Shown here piece by piece: positions 35,580 through 44,178 of a stretch of 64,000 nt of DNA. The stretch comes from Streptomyces gardneri (lineage in GTDB: Bacteria > Actinomycetota > Actinomycetes > Streptomycetales > Streptomycetaceae). Below the pieces are notes generated by a model, which had not been told where the DNA came from, did not search any database, and saw nothing but the letters and a program-made list of their open reading frames with translations. The number at the start of each line of letters is the position of its first letter. Position 1 is the stretch's first letter. Both the position numbers and the translations under genes were made by a program. The DNA lies in assembly GCF_006539185.1 (NCBI RefSeq), contig NZ_BJMN01000045.1, positions 1-64,000 of the forward strand, read 5' to 3'.

Positions 35580-36266
35580 ATGAGCACGCCGAACTGTCTG
35601 GTCACCAACGACTGGATATGCGGGGAGTATCTGCGCACGCGCAGCGAGGAACTGACGGACGCGACCCTCCAGCATGTGGGAATCACGGTCGTGTCCGTGC
35701 TCCTCGCGCTCCTCGTCGCCGTGCCGCTGGCGCTGCTCGTGCGGGCGAAGCCGCGGTTCGCGGGCCCGGTCCTCGGGCTGACGACCCTGCTGTACACGGT
35801 GCCGTCGCTCGCGATGTTCTCTCTGCTCCTGCCCGTCTTCGGGCTCTCGGCGGCGCTCGTCGTGACCGGCCTCGTGCTGTACGCGCTGACGATCCTCGTG
35901 CGGAACACCCTGGCCGGGCTCGACGCCGTGCCGGCCGAGACGCGCGAGGCCGCCCGGGGCATGGGGTACGGCTCGTGGCGCCTGCTTTGGCAGGTCGAAC
36001 TCCCGCTGGCGCTGCCGGTGCTGATGGCCGGTATACGGATGGCGACGGTCTCCACGATCGCGCTGACGACGGTCGGCTCGGTCGTCGGCCGCGGCGGGCT
36101 CGGCAATCTCATCGAGGACGCGCTGCCGACCTTCTTCAAGGCGCAGGTGCTCGCCGCCTCCGTGCTGTGCGTGCTGCTCGCCGTCACCGCCGACCTGCTG
36201 CTCCTGGGACTCCAGCGGCTCCTCACGCCGTGGGCCCGGATACGGACCGCGCCGGGGGGTGCCTGA
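35580..36266 (+). CDS. Osmoprotectant ABC transporter permease 1 (OpuCB-like)
   Basis: The 228-residue permease has six hydrophobic segments and the EAA-type loop EAARGMGYGSWRLLWQVELPLALPV. Other motifs are HVGITVVSVLLALLVAVPLA, TLLYTVPSLAMFSLL and GSVVGRGGLGNLI. ATG 35580 follows GGGGAGGGGCGG. It is transcribed with the second permease, which begins 1 base after its stop. This pair plus the ATPase and binding lipoprotein form one osmotic-stress importer. Confidence 0.93.
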   Translation: MSTPNCLVTNDWICGEYLRTRSEELTDATLQHVGITVVSVLLALLVAVPLALLVRAKPRFAGPVLGLTTLLYTVPSLAMFSLLLPVFGLSAALVVTGLVLYALTILVRNTLAGLDAVPAETREAARGMGYGSWRLLWQVELPLALPVLMAGIRMATVSTIALTTVGSVVGRGGLGNLIEDALPTFFKAQVLAASVLCVLLAVTADLLLLGLQRLLTPWARIRTAPGGA

Positions 36267-36267
36267 G

Positions 36268-36951
36268 ATGGGGATCGTCACGGGCGCCTGGACCTGGCTC
36301 ACCACCGGCGCGCACTGGACCGGTGAGGAGGGCATCGGGCAGCGGCTCGCGGAGCACGTGTACGTGAGCGGGGCGGCCCTGCTGATCGCCTCGGCCGTCG
36401 CGCTGCCGCTCGGGCTGTGGCTCGGCCACCTCGGCCGGGGCGGGGCGCTCGCGGTGAACGTGTCCAACGTGGGCCGCGCGGTCCCGGTCTTCGCGGTCCT
36501 CGCGCTGTTCATGGTCTCGCCCCTGCGGAACGCCGGCTATGTGCCGACCGTCGTCGCCCTCGTGCTGTTCGCGATACCGCCGCTCCTCACCAACGCGTAC
36601 GTGGGGATGCGGGAGGTGGACCGGTCCGCCGTGCGGGCCGCGCGGGGCATGGGGATGACGGGCGGCCAGGTCTTCCGGCGCGTCGAACTGCCGCTGGCGC
36701 GGCCGGTGGTGATGACCGGGGTGCGCTCGGCGGCGGTGCAGGTCATCGCCACGGCGACGGTCGCGGCGATGGTCGGTCAGGGCGGCCTCGGCCGGATCAT
36801 CACGGCCGGCTTCGCCCTCTACGACACGGCGCAGGTGGTCGCGGGCGCCGTGCTCGTGGCCCTGCTCGCCCTCCTGGTGGAGGCGGTGCTCGCGGGAGCG
36901 GACCGGCTCCTGTCGGGCCCGGCGATCCGTGCGCGCGGACCGAAGAGCTGA
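36268..36951 (+). CDS. Osmoprotectant ABC transporter permease 2 (OpuCD-like)
   Basis: The 227-residue permease mirrors the previous one: HVYVSGAALLIASAVALPLG, NVGRAVPVFAVLAL, AARGMGMTGGQVFRRVELPLARPV (EAA-type loop) and VGQGGLGRIITAG. ATG 36268 follows the prior stop by one base, so translation is coupled. Together the two permeases form a heterodimeric channel. The binding-protein gene begins 54 bases on. Confidence 0.92.
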   Translation: MGIVTGAWTWLTTGAHWTGEEGIGQRLAEHVYVSGAALLIASAVALPLGLWLGHLGRGGALAVNVSNVGRAVPVFAVLALFMVSPLRNAGYVPTVVALVLFAIPPLLTNAYVGMREVDRSAVRAARGMGMTGGQVFRRVELPLARPVVMTGVRSAAVQVIATATVAAMVGQGGLGRIITAGFALYDTAQVVAGAVLVALLALLVEAVLAGADRLLSGPAIRARGPKS

Positions 36952-37005
36952 ACGACTGAACGACCGAACGACCTGCTGAAGTTGATGACGGAGATGGGTG
37001 GTCTT

Positions 37006-37992
37006 GTGAACAGGGTCTCGCGTATCGCGGGTGCGGTGCTGGGGACGACGGCGCTGGCCGTCGCGCTCGCCGCGTGCGGCGGCGACAGCCTGGAGGGGGG
37101 CAAGAAGAAGGACGCCGGCGGCTCCGGCGCGTCCGCGGGCGGGGAGAAGGGCTCGCTGGTCGTGGGCGCGGCGGCCTTCACCGAGTCGAAGGTGCTGGCC
37201 GAGCTGTACGCCCAGTCGCTGCGGGCCGCCGGATACTCCGTATCGGTCACCACCGTGAAGAATCGCGAGTTGTACGAGCCGTCCCTGGAGAGCGGCGAGA
37301 TCGACGTCGTACCGGAATACGCGGCGACGATCGCGGAATTCCTCAACGCGAAGGTGAACGGTCCGAAGGCACCCGAGGACAAGCCGGTGGCTTCCGGTGA
37401 CGCGGACGCGACGGTCGAGGCGCTGCGGAAGCTCGCCGAACCGCGTGGTCTGAAGGTGCTCGCGGTGGGCGGTGCCGTCGATCAGAACGCCTTCGCGGTG
37501 ACCAAGGAATTCGCCGAGAAGAACAAGCTGACGACCCTTTCCGATCTCGGCCGCGCGAAGCTCAAGGTGAAGATCGCGGCCGGTGACGAATGCGCGGTGC
37601 GGCCGTTCTGCGCGCCCGGTCTGAAGAAGACGTACGGGATCGACGTGGCCGGCATCGACCCCAAGGGGGTCGGGACCCCGCAGGCCAAGCAGGCCGTCAA
37701 GGACGGGGTGGACCAGCTCGTCCTGACGACCACCACGGACGCCACGATCGACACCTTCGGGCTCGTCTTCCTGGAGGACGACAAGAAGCTGCAGAACGCG
37801 GACAACGTCCTGCCCGTGGTCAACGCCAAGGACGCCGGCGCACCCGAGATAGCGGCCGCGCTCGACAAGGTCACCAAGGTCCTGACGACAGCGGATCTCG
37901 CCGAACTCAACCGCAAGGTGGATGCCGAGCGGGCGAAGCCGGAAGACGTCGCCAAGGACTATCTGACGGCGAAGGGGCTGCTCAACAAGTAG
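37006..37992 (+). CDS. Glycine betaine/choline-binding lipoprotein (OpuCC/OsmF-like)
   Basis: The 328-residue product has a lipoprotein signal ending in LAAC (cysteine near residue 24), an acidic-basic linker (GGKKKDAGGSGASAGG), and the QAT-family binding domain: LVVGAAAFTESKVLAELYAQ, SVTTVKNRELYEPSLESGEI and VVPEYAATIAEFLN. It captures betaine, choline or a similar solute for the permeases. GTG 37006 was chosen over ATG 36985 and ATG 36994, since NRVSR makes a normal signal start. The 38009-38085 structure follows. Confidence 0.92.
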   Translation: MNRVSRIAGAVLGTTALAVALAACGGDSLEGGKKKDAGGSGASAGGEKGSLVVGAAAFTESKVLAELYAQSLRAAGYSVSVTTVKNRELYEPSLESGEIDVVPEYAATIAEFLNAKVNGPKAPEDKPVASGDADATVEALRKLAEPRGLKVLAVGGAVDQNAFAVTKEFAEKNKLTTLSDLGRAKLKVKIAAGDECAVRPFCAPGLKKTYGIDVAGIDPKGVGTPQAKQAVKDGVDQLVLTTTTDATIDTFGLVFLEDDKKLQNADNVLPVVNAKDAGAPEIAAALDKVTKVLTTADLAELNRKVDAERAKPEDVAKDYLTAKGLLNK

Positions 37993-38008
37993 GTCCCGGG
38001 TGAGGGGA

Positions 38009-38085
38009 GTCGGCCCGAAACGGAACCGGAAGGGTGCATCACCACTTCTTCTGGCGAGAAGTGGCCAAGAGATTGCCGGGCCGAC
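38009..38085. terminator. Nested stem structure after the osmoprotectant operon
   Basis: An outer 9-bp stem (GTCGGCCCG at 38009-38017 with CGGGCCGAC at 38077-38085) encloses an inner 8-bp hairpin (CCACTTCT at 38042-38049 with AGAAGTGG at 38057-38064). No T-run follows. It probably ends the opu transcript, though the long loop could instead be a leader of the next gene. Confidence 0.55.
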
Positions 38086-38122
38086 ACCCCACATGGCGCC
38101 TACGCACGGTAAATTTCAGGCC

Positions 38123-39316
38123 ATGCCACGTGGACGCCACCGCCATTCCCCGCCTCTGCACAAGTTGCTGCCGCCTTCCGCGGTCGCAGGCGCCGCGGTC
38201 GTGTGCGCCGCGGTCGTCTGGCTGCCCGGAGACCTCCTGGTCGTGCGGCTGCTCGCGGTCGCCGCCGCGGCCGCGGCCGTCACCGGTGCCGTCCTCATGC
38301 GCAGTTGGGACCGGAGCGCCGGCGCCCGCGTCGCCGAGCTGAACCGGGCCCGCACCGCCGACCAGTGGAAGGCCGAGGAGCGGGTCGCCGAGCTGGAGTC
38401 CGACCTGGAGGAGTCCCGCGGCCTGCGGACCCGGCTCGACGCCAAGCTCCGCGCCAAGCGCGTCGAGCTCGCCGGGCTGCGCGGCGAGCACGCCGACCTC
38501 CTCCGCCGGTACGCCACCGCGGAGACCGAGCGCGCGAGCGCCCTGGAGGGCCGCCGCGTCCTCGCCCTGGAGGCGACCACCACCGCCGAGGCGGCCGGCA
38601 CCGGGGCGAAGGCCCTGCCCGCCGCCGGGTCCGCGCCCACCCCGGAGGCGTACCGCAAGGCCGCCCAGGCCCTGCGGGACCTTCCGCGCAACGCCGCGGC
38701 CCAGCACGCCCGGCGCACCGCCGAGGCGGCCCGCGAGCGGGACCTCGCCGAGCGGGCCCGTGAGACGGAGGAACCGCAGGGGAAGCACGCGGCGGCCGCC
38801 GGGACCGAGCAGCACAGCCGTACGGCCGCCCCCGCCCTCGGGCCCGCCCCGGAGCCGGCGGCACTGACCGCCGCGCCCTCCTCGGAGGACTCGGCGGCGG
38901 ACCCCGCGGCCGATGGTGCCTCCGCGCCCGCCGATGCCCCCGCCCCCGTGCCCGTCGCGCCCACCGGGATCGCGCGCGTGCCCGCCGTCCCGCGGGCCGC
39001 GGCGATCGTCCCGTACGCGGCCCGCAGGCCTGTCCCGCGCCCCGAGGGCGGGTTCGACTTCTTCGGTACGCAGAAGGTGGCGGCGGCCATCGAGGCCGTG
39101 CAGAACACCGACCTCGCCGACGTCGTGGGCGAGGAGGTCCTCGAAGAGGCCCTGGCCGCCGAGACCCCGTTCCTCGTCCCGCTCGCCCCGCTCGCCCCGC
39201 TCGCGCCTCCGGCGCCGGCGGCGCCCCGGACGATCGGTGAGGTCATCGACCTGACCGCGCACGACGAGACGGAGCAGCTCGACGTGGCCGAGCTGCGCGG
39301 CGCGGTCAACTCGTGA
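38123..39316 (+). CDS. Hypothetical membrane protein with a coiled coil
   Basis: The 397-residue protein begins MPRGRHRHSPPLHKLLPPS, has two N-terminal hydrophobic segments (VAGAAVVCAAVVWLPGDLLV and LLAVAAAAAAVTGAVL), then a charged coiled coil with heptad-like EERVAELESDLEESRGLR...LRAKRVELAGLRGEHADLLR, and a Pro/Ala-rich region. The end has a small conserved element (FDFFGTQKVAAAIEAVQNTDLADVVGEEVLEE, in two parts). I do not recognise a function. Homologues of similar start are known in Streptomyces. GTGA overlap with the following GNAT gene shows coupling. Confidence 0.82.
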   Translation: MPRGRHRHSPPLHKLLPPSAVAGAAVVCAAVVWLPGDLLVVRLLAVAAAAAAVTGAVLMRSWDRSAGARVAELNRARTADQWKAEERVAELESDLEESRGLRTRLDAKLRAKRVELAGLRGEHADLLRRYATAETERASALEGRRVLALEATTTAEAAGTGAKALPAAGSAPTPEAYRKAAQALRDLPRNAAAQHARRTAEAARERDLAERARETEEPQGKHAAAAGTEQHSRTAAPALGPAPEPAALTAAPSSEDSAADPAADGASAPADAPAPVPVAPTGIARVPAVPRAAAIVPYAARRPVPRPEGGFDFFGTQKVAAAIEAVQNTDLADVVGEEVLEEALAAETPFLVPLAPLAPLAPPAPAAPRTIGEVIDLTAHDETEQLDVAELRGAVNS

Positions 39317-39816
39317 CGTACCGCCTCGCCCTCCTCACGGCGGCCGAGGCGGTCCGCCGCCGCGAGGAGCTGATCGCCCTGTGCGCCCAGGCCTTCGGCG
39401 GTTCCCCCTGGCACGAGCCCCCGCTCGGCGCCGTACGGACCGTGGACCGGCTGCTCGACAACGCCGTGCGGAGGGACGACTTCTGCGCGGCCGCCGCGTA
39501 CGCCGCGGACGACCCGGACGATGCCGGCGCCGCCCTGCTCGGCTTCGCGGCCGGATGGACCGACACCGCGCTGTCCGGCGACGAGCCCACCTTCGAACTC
39601 GTCGAGCTGGTCGTCGCGCCCGGCAGCCAGGGGCTGGGCATCGGCCGCGCCCTCCACGACGGGCTGCTCGTGGTCGGGTCGCCGGGACCGGCCCTGCTCA
39701 TGACCCTCGACGTACCGGAACTGACGGACCGGTACACGCGCTGGGGCTGGAAGGTCGTGGACCGCCTGCGCCCCGGCAAGGAAGAGCGCGACTACGTCGT
39801 GATGCGCCGGGCCTGA
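39313..39816 (+). CDS. GNAT-family N-acetyltransferase
   Basis: The 167-residue protein contains a GNAT core: FELVELVVAPGSQGLGIGRALHDGLL with the acetyl-CoA loop Q/RxxGxG/A as QGLGIG, and TDRYTRWGWKVVDRL near the end. Substrate is unknown. GTG 39313 overlaps the upstream stop (GTGA), so it is translated with the coiled-coil membrane protein. It converges on nuoD2 with 37 bases between and no obvious terminator. Confidence 0.88.
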   Translation: MTYRLALLTAAEAVRRREELIALCAQAFGGSPWHEPPLGAVRTVDRLLDNAVRRDDFCAAAAYAADDPDDAGAALLGFAAGWTDTALSGDEPTFELVELVVAPGSQGLGIGRALHDGLLVVGSPGPALLMTLDVPELTDRYTRWGWKVVDRLRPGKEERDYVVMRRA

Positions 39817-39853
39817 GCCCGGCGTACCTGCCCGGCCCGCCAGGTCGGCCCGC

Positions 39854-40996
39854 CTACTTGTCGATGTCGCCGACGACGAAGAACAGCGAGCCGAGGATCG
39901 CGACCATGTCGGCGACGAGCGTCCCAGGCAGCAGCTCGACCAGCGCCTGGATGTTGTTGAACGACGCCGAGCGGAGCTTCAGCCGGTACGGCGTCTTCTC
40001 GCCCTTGGAGACCAGGTAGTAGCCGTTGACGCCGAGCGGGTTCTCCGTCCAGGCGTACGTGTGGCCCTCCGGCGCCTTCAGCACCTTCGGCAGCCGCTGG
40101 TTGATCGGGCCCTGCGGCAGATCGGCGATCCGGTCCAGGCAGGCGTCCGCCAGGTCCAGGGCGTTGTGCGTCTGGTCGAGCAGGCACTCGAAGCGCGCCA
40201 GGCAGTCGCCCTCCTCGCGTACGGCGACCCGCAGCGTGTCCTGGAGCTCCCCGTAGGCGAGGTACGGCTCGTCACGGCGCAGGTCGAAGTCGACGCCCGA
40301 GGCGCGGGCGATCGGCCCGGACACCCCGTACGCGTGGACCGCGGCCTGCGACAGGACGCCGACCCCGCGCGTACGGCCCCGGAAGATCTCGTTGCCGAGG
40401 ACCAGCCGGTCGTACACGTCCATCCGCGACCGGACGTCCGCGACGGCCTGGCGCGCCCGCCCCAGCCAGCCGGCGGGCAGGTCCTCCTTGAGGCCGCCGA
40501 CCCGGTTGAACATGTAGTGCATCCGGCCGCCGGAGACCTCCTCCATCACGGCCTGGAGCTCCTCGCGCTCCCGGAAGGCGTGGAAGACCGGGGTGATCCC
40601 GCCCAGTTCGAGGGGGTACGAGCCGAGGAACATGAGGTGGTTGAGGACCCGGTTCAGCTCGGCGAGGAGCGTACGGGTCCACACGGCGCGCTCGGGGACC
40701 TCCATGCCCAGCATCCGCTCGACGGCCATGACGACCCCGAGCTCGTTGGAGAAGGCGGAGAGCCAGTCGTGACGGTTGGCCAGCATGATGATCTGCCGGT
40801 AGTCACGCGCCTCGAAGAGCTTCTCGGCGCCGCGGTGCATGTAGCCGATCACCGGCTCGGCCTGCTGGACGACCTCGCCGTCGAGCACGAGCCGGAGGCG
40901 GAGCACGCCATGGGTCGAGGGGTGCTGCGGGCCGATGTTCAGCACCATGTCGGTGCTCTCCGCCGCGCCGCCGATTCCGACCGTCGTCTCCGTCAT
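39854..40996 (-). CDS. nuoD2: NADH-quinone oxidoreductase subunit D-like protein (lone nuoD2)
   Basis: The 380-residue protein is a 49-kDa/NuoD-type subunit: NIGPQHPSTHGVLRLRLVLDGE, GYMHRGAEKLFE, NRVLNHLMFLGSYPLELGG and the C-terminal LFFVVGDIDK. It normally holds part of the quinone site in complex I. No other nuo gene is present here, so it is the solitary copy known in Streptomyces. Whether it joins complex I or has another role is not clear. The ATG at 40996 has no strong ribosome site. The MidA-type gene lies downstream of a 40-base gap on the same strand. Confidence 0.94.
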   Translation of the reverse strand: MTETTVGIGGAAESTDMVLNIGPQHPSTHGVLRLRLVLDGEVVQQAEPVIGYMHRGAEKLFEARDYRQIIMLANRHDWLSAFSNELGVVMAVERMLGMEVPERAVWTRTLLAELNRVLNHLMFLGSYPLELGGITPVFHAFREREELQAVMEEVSGGRMHYMFNRVGGLKEDLPAGWLGRARQAVADVRSRMDVYDRLVLGNEIFRGRTRGVGVLSQAAVHAYGVSGPIARASGVDFDLRRDEPYLAYGELQDTLRVAVREEGDCLARFECLLDQTHNALDLADACLDRIADLPQGPINQRLPKVLKAPEGHTYAWTENPLGVNGYYLVSKGEKTPYRLKLRSASFNNIQALVELLPGTLVADMVAILGSLFFVVGDIDK

Positions 40997-41036
40997 GCGG
41001 GACAGTATCCCCTGCCCCGCGTCCCCCGCCCACGGG

Positions 41037-42134
41037 TCACCCGGCGGCGGGCCGGACCCGCTGGACCAGCCAGTGGAAATCGCCCAGTCCGCCGCGGGCG
41101 GTCAGTTCGGCGGCCTCGCCGGCGGCGGCGAGCGCGCGGACGTAGCCGGCGGGATCCGTCGAGGCCAGGGAGAGCGGCGGACGCCCCCCGGACACCCCGA
41201 GCCGCTGCAGGACGTCCCGCTGTGTGAGCAGCTCCGCGCCGCCACCCGCGCCTGCGCCGCCCGCGGGCTCCGAGCCCGAGCCCGCGCCCCCCGAGCCCGA
41301 GCCCCCGGCCCTCGCGCCCGAGCCCCCGGCCCTCGCGCCCGCCTCCGCGCACGCGTCCACCGCCACGTGGGCCGTCACGTCGCAGCCGCCGTCCGGGACC
41401 GGCGGCACCTCGCGGCCGGCCCGGAAGCCGGTCAGGGTGCCGAAGGGCGGCCGGGAGTCCCGTACGTGCCCGTAGTCGACGGCCACCGCGCGGCCCGCCG
41501 CGAGCGAGCCCACCGCCGCCGCCCACGCCTCGTCCCGGGGCCGCCCGATCTCGGCCCGCGCGCCGGGCTCCCGCAGCGGCCACCAGCGGGCCAGCCACTC
41601 CGCGTCGGGGCCCGCGACGGGCGCGCCGAGCCGCTCCGTACCGTCCGCGCGGACCTCCACGTACCGGGCGACGCCCGCCGCGTCGGCCTCGGCCACGTCC
41701 ACCGGCACGTTGTCGAGCCACTCGTTCGCGAAGAGGAGCCCGCGCACGCTCCCCGGCTCCGGCAGCCGGTCCGTCCAGACGACCCGCTCGTCGAGCCCCG
41801 CCGGACGGGGAGCACGCTCGACCGCGTACGCCCGGACGGCGAGGCCCGGCCCCGCGGCCCCCTCGGTCGCCGCGAGCACCGCCGTCAGCAGCTCGCCCCG
41901 GCCCGCGCCCACGTCCACGAGATCGACCTCGGCCGTCCCCAGCTCCTCCGCGACCTCGCCGAGCAGCCGGGCCACGGCCCCCGCGAACAGCGCGGAGGCA
42001 TGCACCGACGTGCGGAAATGCCCTGCGGGCCCCTCAGGGCGCAGATAGAAGCCCCCGGGGCCGTACAGCGCCCGTTCCGTGGCCTCGCGCCACCCCTGCC
42101 ACTGACACGTCTCACCCGTCACGTCATCCGTCAC
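41037..42134 (-). CDS. MidA-type SAM-dependent methyltransferase (DUF185)
   Basis: The 365-residue protein has the DUF185/MidA pattern: GPGGFYLRPEGPAGHFRTS, VDLVDVGAGRGELLTAVLAA (SAM-binding glycine loop), GLLFANEWLDNVPVDV and VAVDYGHVRDSRPP. Human NDUFAF7 of this family methylates the complex I 49-kDa subunit NDUFS2, the homologue of NuoD. Its placement next to nuoD2 is suggestive. A Gly/Ala/Ser-rich insertion (ARAGGSG repeats) lies near residue 270. GTG 42134 has GGAG upstream. Confidence 0.88.
   Translation of the reverse strand: MTDDVTGETCQWQGWREATERALYGPGGFYLRPEGPAGHFRTSVHASALFAGAVARLLGEVAEELGTAEVDLVDVGAGRGELLTAVLAATEGAAGPGLAVRAYAVERAPRPAGLDERVVWTDRLPEPGSVRGLLFANEWLDNVPVDVAEADAAGVARYVEVRADGTERLGAPVAGPDAEWLARWWPLREPGARAEIGRPRDEAWAAAVGSLAAGRAVAVDYGHVRDSRPPFGTLTGFRAGREVPPVPDGGCDVTAHVAVDACAEAGARAGGSGARAGGSGSGGAGSGSEPAGGAGAGGGAELLTQRDVLQRLGVSGGRPPLSLASTDPAGYVRALAAAGEAAELTARGGLGDFHWLVQRVRPAAG
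41299..41340. repeat. Two tandem copies of a 21-bp repeat in the MidA-type gene
   Basis: Units 41299-41319 and 41320-41340 are identical. On the minus strand they encode ARAGGSG twice in the low-complexity insertion. This is a recent-looking in-frame expansion that could vary between strains. Confidence 0.85.
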
Positions 42135-42231
42135 GCGCCCCAGTCTCCACCTCGGGGAGTACGGGCCCGTCGTCAAGGATCGGCCCAACGGTTGATCCCT
42201 GCACCTATCGGCTTTCCCTACTCTGGGTGAC

Positions 42232-43434
42232 GTGCAGCGCCTCTACGACTTCATCCGCAGACACCCGACGGGCGTCGACACCTTCTGGGCCGTCGTCCTC
42301 CTCGGGTTCTCCCTGCTGTGGGTGGGGACGACCTACCCGGCGGTCGGCAACCCCCTCGCGTTCGGGGTGGTCGCCGTGCTCTTCTCCCTGGTCGTGGCCC
42401 TGCGCCGACGCGCCCCGGAGAAGATGCTGCTGCTGACGGTCGCCCTCGGCCTCGTCCAGCTCGTCTTCGGCCTGGAACCGTTCATCGCCGACTTCGCCAT
42501 GCTCGTGATCGTCTTCACGGTCGCGGCGCACGACGGACCCCGCTGGGCCTCCCGCCTCGCCCTCGTCGGCGGACTGAGCGCCTCCACGCTCTCGCAGCTG
42601 AGATGGCCCATGGACGGCATCGACTCCGTCGCGGCGACGATCTTCTTCACGGTCATCATGACCGTGCCGTTCGCGCTCGCCTGGGTCCTCGGCGACTCGC
42701 TCCGCACCCGCCGCGCCTACTTCGCGCAGCTGGAGGAGCGCGCCTCCCGCCTGGAGCAGGAGCGCGAGGCCCAGGCCAAGGTCGCGGTCGCCGCCGAGCG
42801 CGCCCGGATCGCCCGCGAGCTGCACGACGTCGTCGCGCACAACGTGTCGGTGATGGTCGTCCAGGCCGACGGCGCCGCCTACGTCATGGACTCCTCCCCG
42901 GAGACCGCCAAGCAGGCCCTGGAGACGATCTCCACCACGGGCCGGCAGGCCCTCGCCGAGATGCGCCGCCTCCTCGGCATCCTGCGCACCGGCGAGCACC
43001 AGGAGGCCGGCGAGTACGTGCCCCAGCCCGACGTCCAGCAGATCGAGGACCTCGTCGAGCAGGTCCGGGGCGCCGGCCTCACCGTCGACTTCGCGATCGA
43101 GGGGAGCCCGCGCCCGCTGCCCAGCGGCGTCGAGCTCACCGCGTACCGGATCGTGCAGGAGGCGCTCACCAACACGCGCAAGCACGGCGGTCCCGACGTC
43201 GGCGCGAGCGTCCGTCTTGTCTACTTCGACGACGGCCTCGGACTGCTCGTCGAGGACGACGGCCGCGGCGCTCCGCAGGAGATGTACGAGGACGGCGGCG
43301 CCGACGGGCGCGGCCATGGTCTGATCGGGATGCGCGAGCGGGTCGGCATGGTCGGCGGCACGCTGGACGCGGGGCCGCGCCCCGGCGGTGGTTTCCGGAT
43401 CAGCGCCCTGCTTCCCCTCAAGCCCGCTCACTAG
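42232..43434 (+). CDS. Two-component sensor histidine kinase (NarX/HisKA_3 type)
   Basis: The 400-residue kinase has about five hydrophobic segments in residues 15-155, a coiled linker, the HisKA_3 phosphoacceptor motif ARIARELHDVVAHNVSVMVV, and an HATPase domain (AYRIVQEALTNTRKHG with DDGRGAP and GHGLIGMRERV). It should phosphorylate the response regulator 17 bases downstream. GTG 42232 has no ribosome site; a -10-like TACTCT (42218-42223) lies just upstream, so the mRNA may be leaderless. No ligand domain is visible. Confidence 0.93.
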   Translation: MQRLYDFIRRHPTGVDTFWAVVLLGFSLLWVGTTYPAVGNPLAFGVVAVLFSLVVALRRRAPEKMLLLTVALGLVQLVFGLEPFIADFAMLVIVFTVAAHDGPRWASRLALVGGLSASTLSQLRWPMDGIDSVAATIFFTVIMTVPFALAWVLGDSLRTRRAYFAQLEERASRLEQEREAQAKVAVAAERARIARELHDVVAHNVSVMVVQADGAAYVMDSSPETAKQALETISTTGRQALAEMRRLLGILRTGEHQEAGEYVPQPDVQQIEDLVEQVRGAGLTVDFAIEGSPRPLPSGVELTAYRIVQEALTNTRKHGGPDVGASVRLVYFDDGLGLLVEDDGRGAPQEMYEDGGADGRGHGLIGMRERVGMVGGTLDAGPRPGGGFRISALLPLKPAH

Positions 43435-43451
43435 AAGAGGATCTTCCTGAC

Positions 43452-44132
43452 ATGTCCATCCGCGTGATGCTCGTCGACGACCAGGTGCTGCTGCGTACCG
43501 GTTTCCGTATGGTGCTCGCCGCCCAGCCGGACATGGAGGTCGTGGCGGAGGCGGGCGACGGGGTCGAAGCCCTTGAGGTGCTGCGCGCCACGGCGGTCGA
43601 CGTCGTCCTGATGGACGTGCGCATGCCGAAGCTGGACGGGGTGGAGACGACCCGGCGGATCTGCTCGCAGCCGGACGCGCCGAAGGTGCTGATCCTGACC
43701 ACGTTCGACCTCGACGAGTACGCGTTCTCGGGCCTGAAGGCGGGCGCGAGCGGCTTCATGCTGAAGGACGTGCCGCCGGCGGAGCTGCTCGGCGCGATCC
43801 GTTCGGTGCACAGCGGCGACGCGGTGGTGGCGCCCTCGACGACCCGCCGGCTCCTCGACCGCTTCTCGCCGATGCTGCCGTCGACGGGCACGGAGACGCG
43901 GGCCGTCGACACCGCGCTCGCGCGCCTCACGGACCGGGAGCGCGAGGTGATGATGCTGGTCGCGCAGGGCCTGTCGAACGGCGAGATCGCGGCGCGGCTC
44001 GTCCTCTCGGAGGCGACGGTGAAGACCCACGTGGGCCGGATCCTGACCAAGCTGGGCCTGCGCGACCGGGTCCAGGTCGTGGTCCTCGCCTACGAGTCGG
44101 GCCTGGTCCGCGCGGGCGGCGGCGCGGCCTGA
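43452..44132 (+). CDS. NarL/LuxR-type response regulator
   Basis: The 226-residue protein has a receiver domain with acidic pocket (VDDQ), the phosphoacceptor in VVLMDVRMPKLDG, and a conserved Lys (KAGASGFMLKD), then a LuxR-type helix-turn-helix (LTDREREVMMLVAQGLSNGEIAARLVLSEATVKTHVGRIL, in sections). It acts with the adjacent kinase. ATG 43452 has GAGG about 11 bases upstream. The regulon is unknown. It converges on the ArsR-like gene with 46 bases between. Confidence 0.95.
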   Translation: MSIRVMLVDDQVLLRTGFRMVLAAQPDMEVVAEAGDGVEALEVLRATAVDVVLMDVRMPKLDGVETTRRICSQPDAPKVLILTTFDLDEYAFSGLKAGASGFMLKDVPPAELLGAIRSVHSGDAVVAPSTTRRLLDRFSPMLPSTGTETRAVDTALARLTDREREVMMLVAQGLSNGEIAARLVLSEATVKTHVGRILTKLGLRDRVQVVVLAYESGLVRAGGGAA

Positions 44133-44178
44133 GCCGGTCCCGCCAGGGCCTTCCCGGCAGATCAGGGCCGGACACCCC

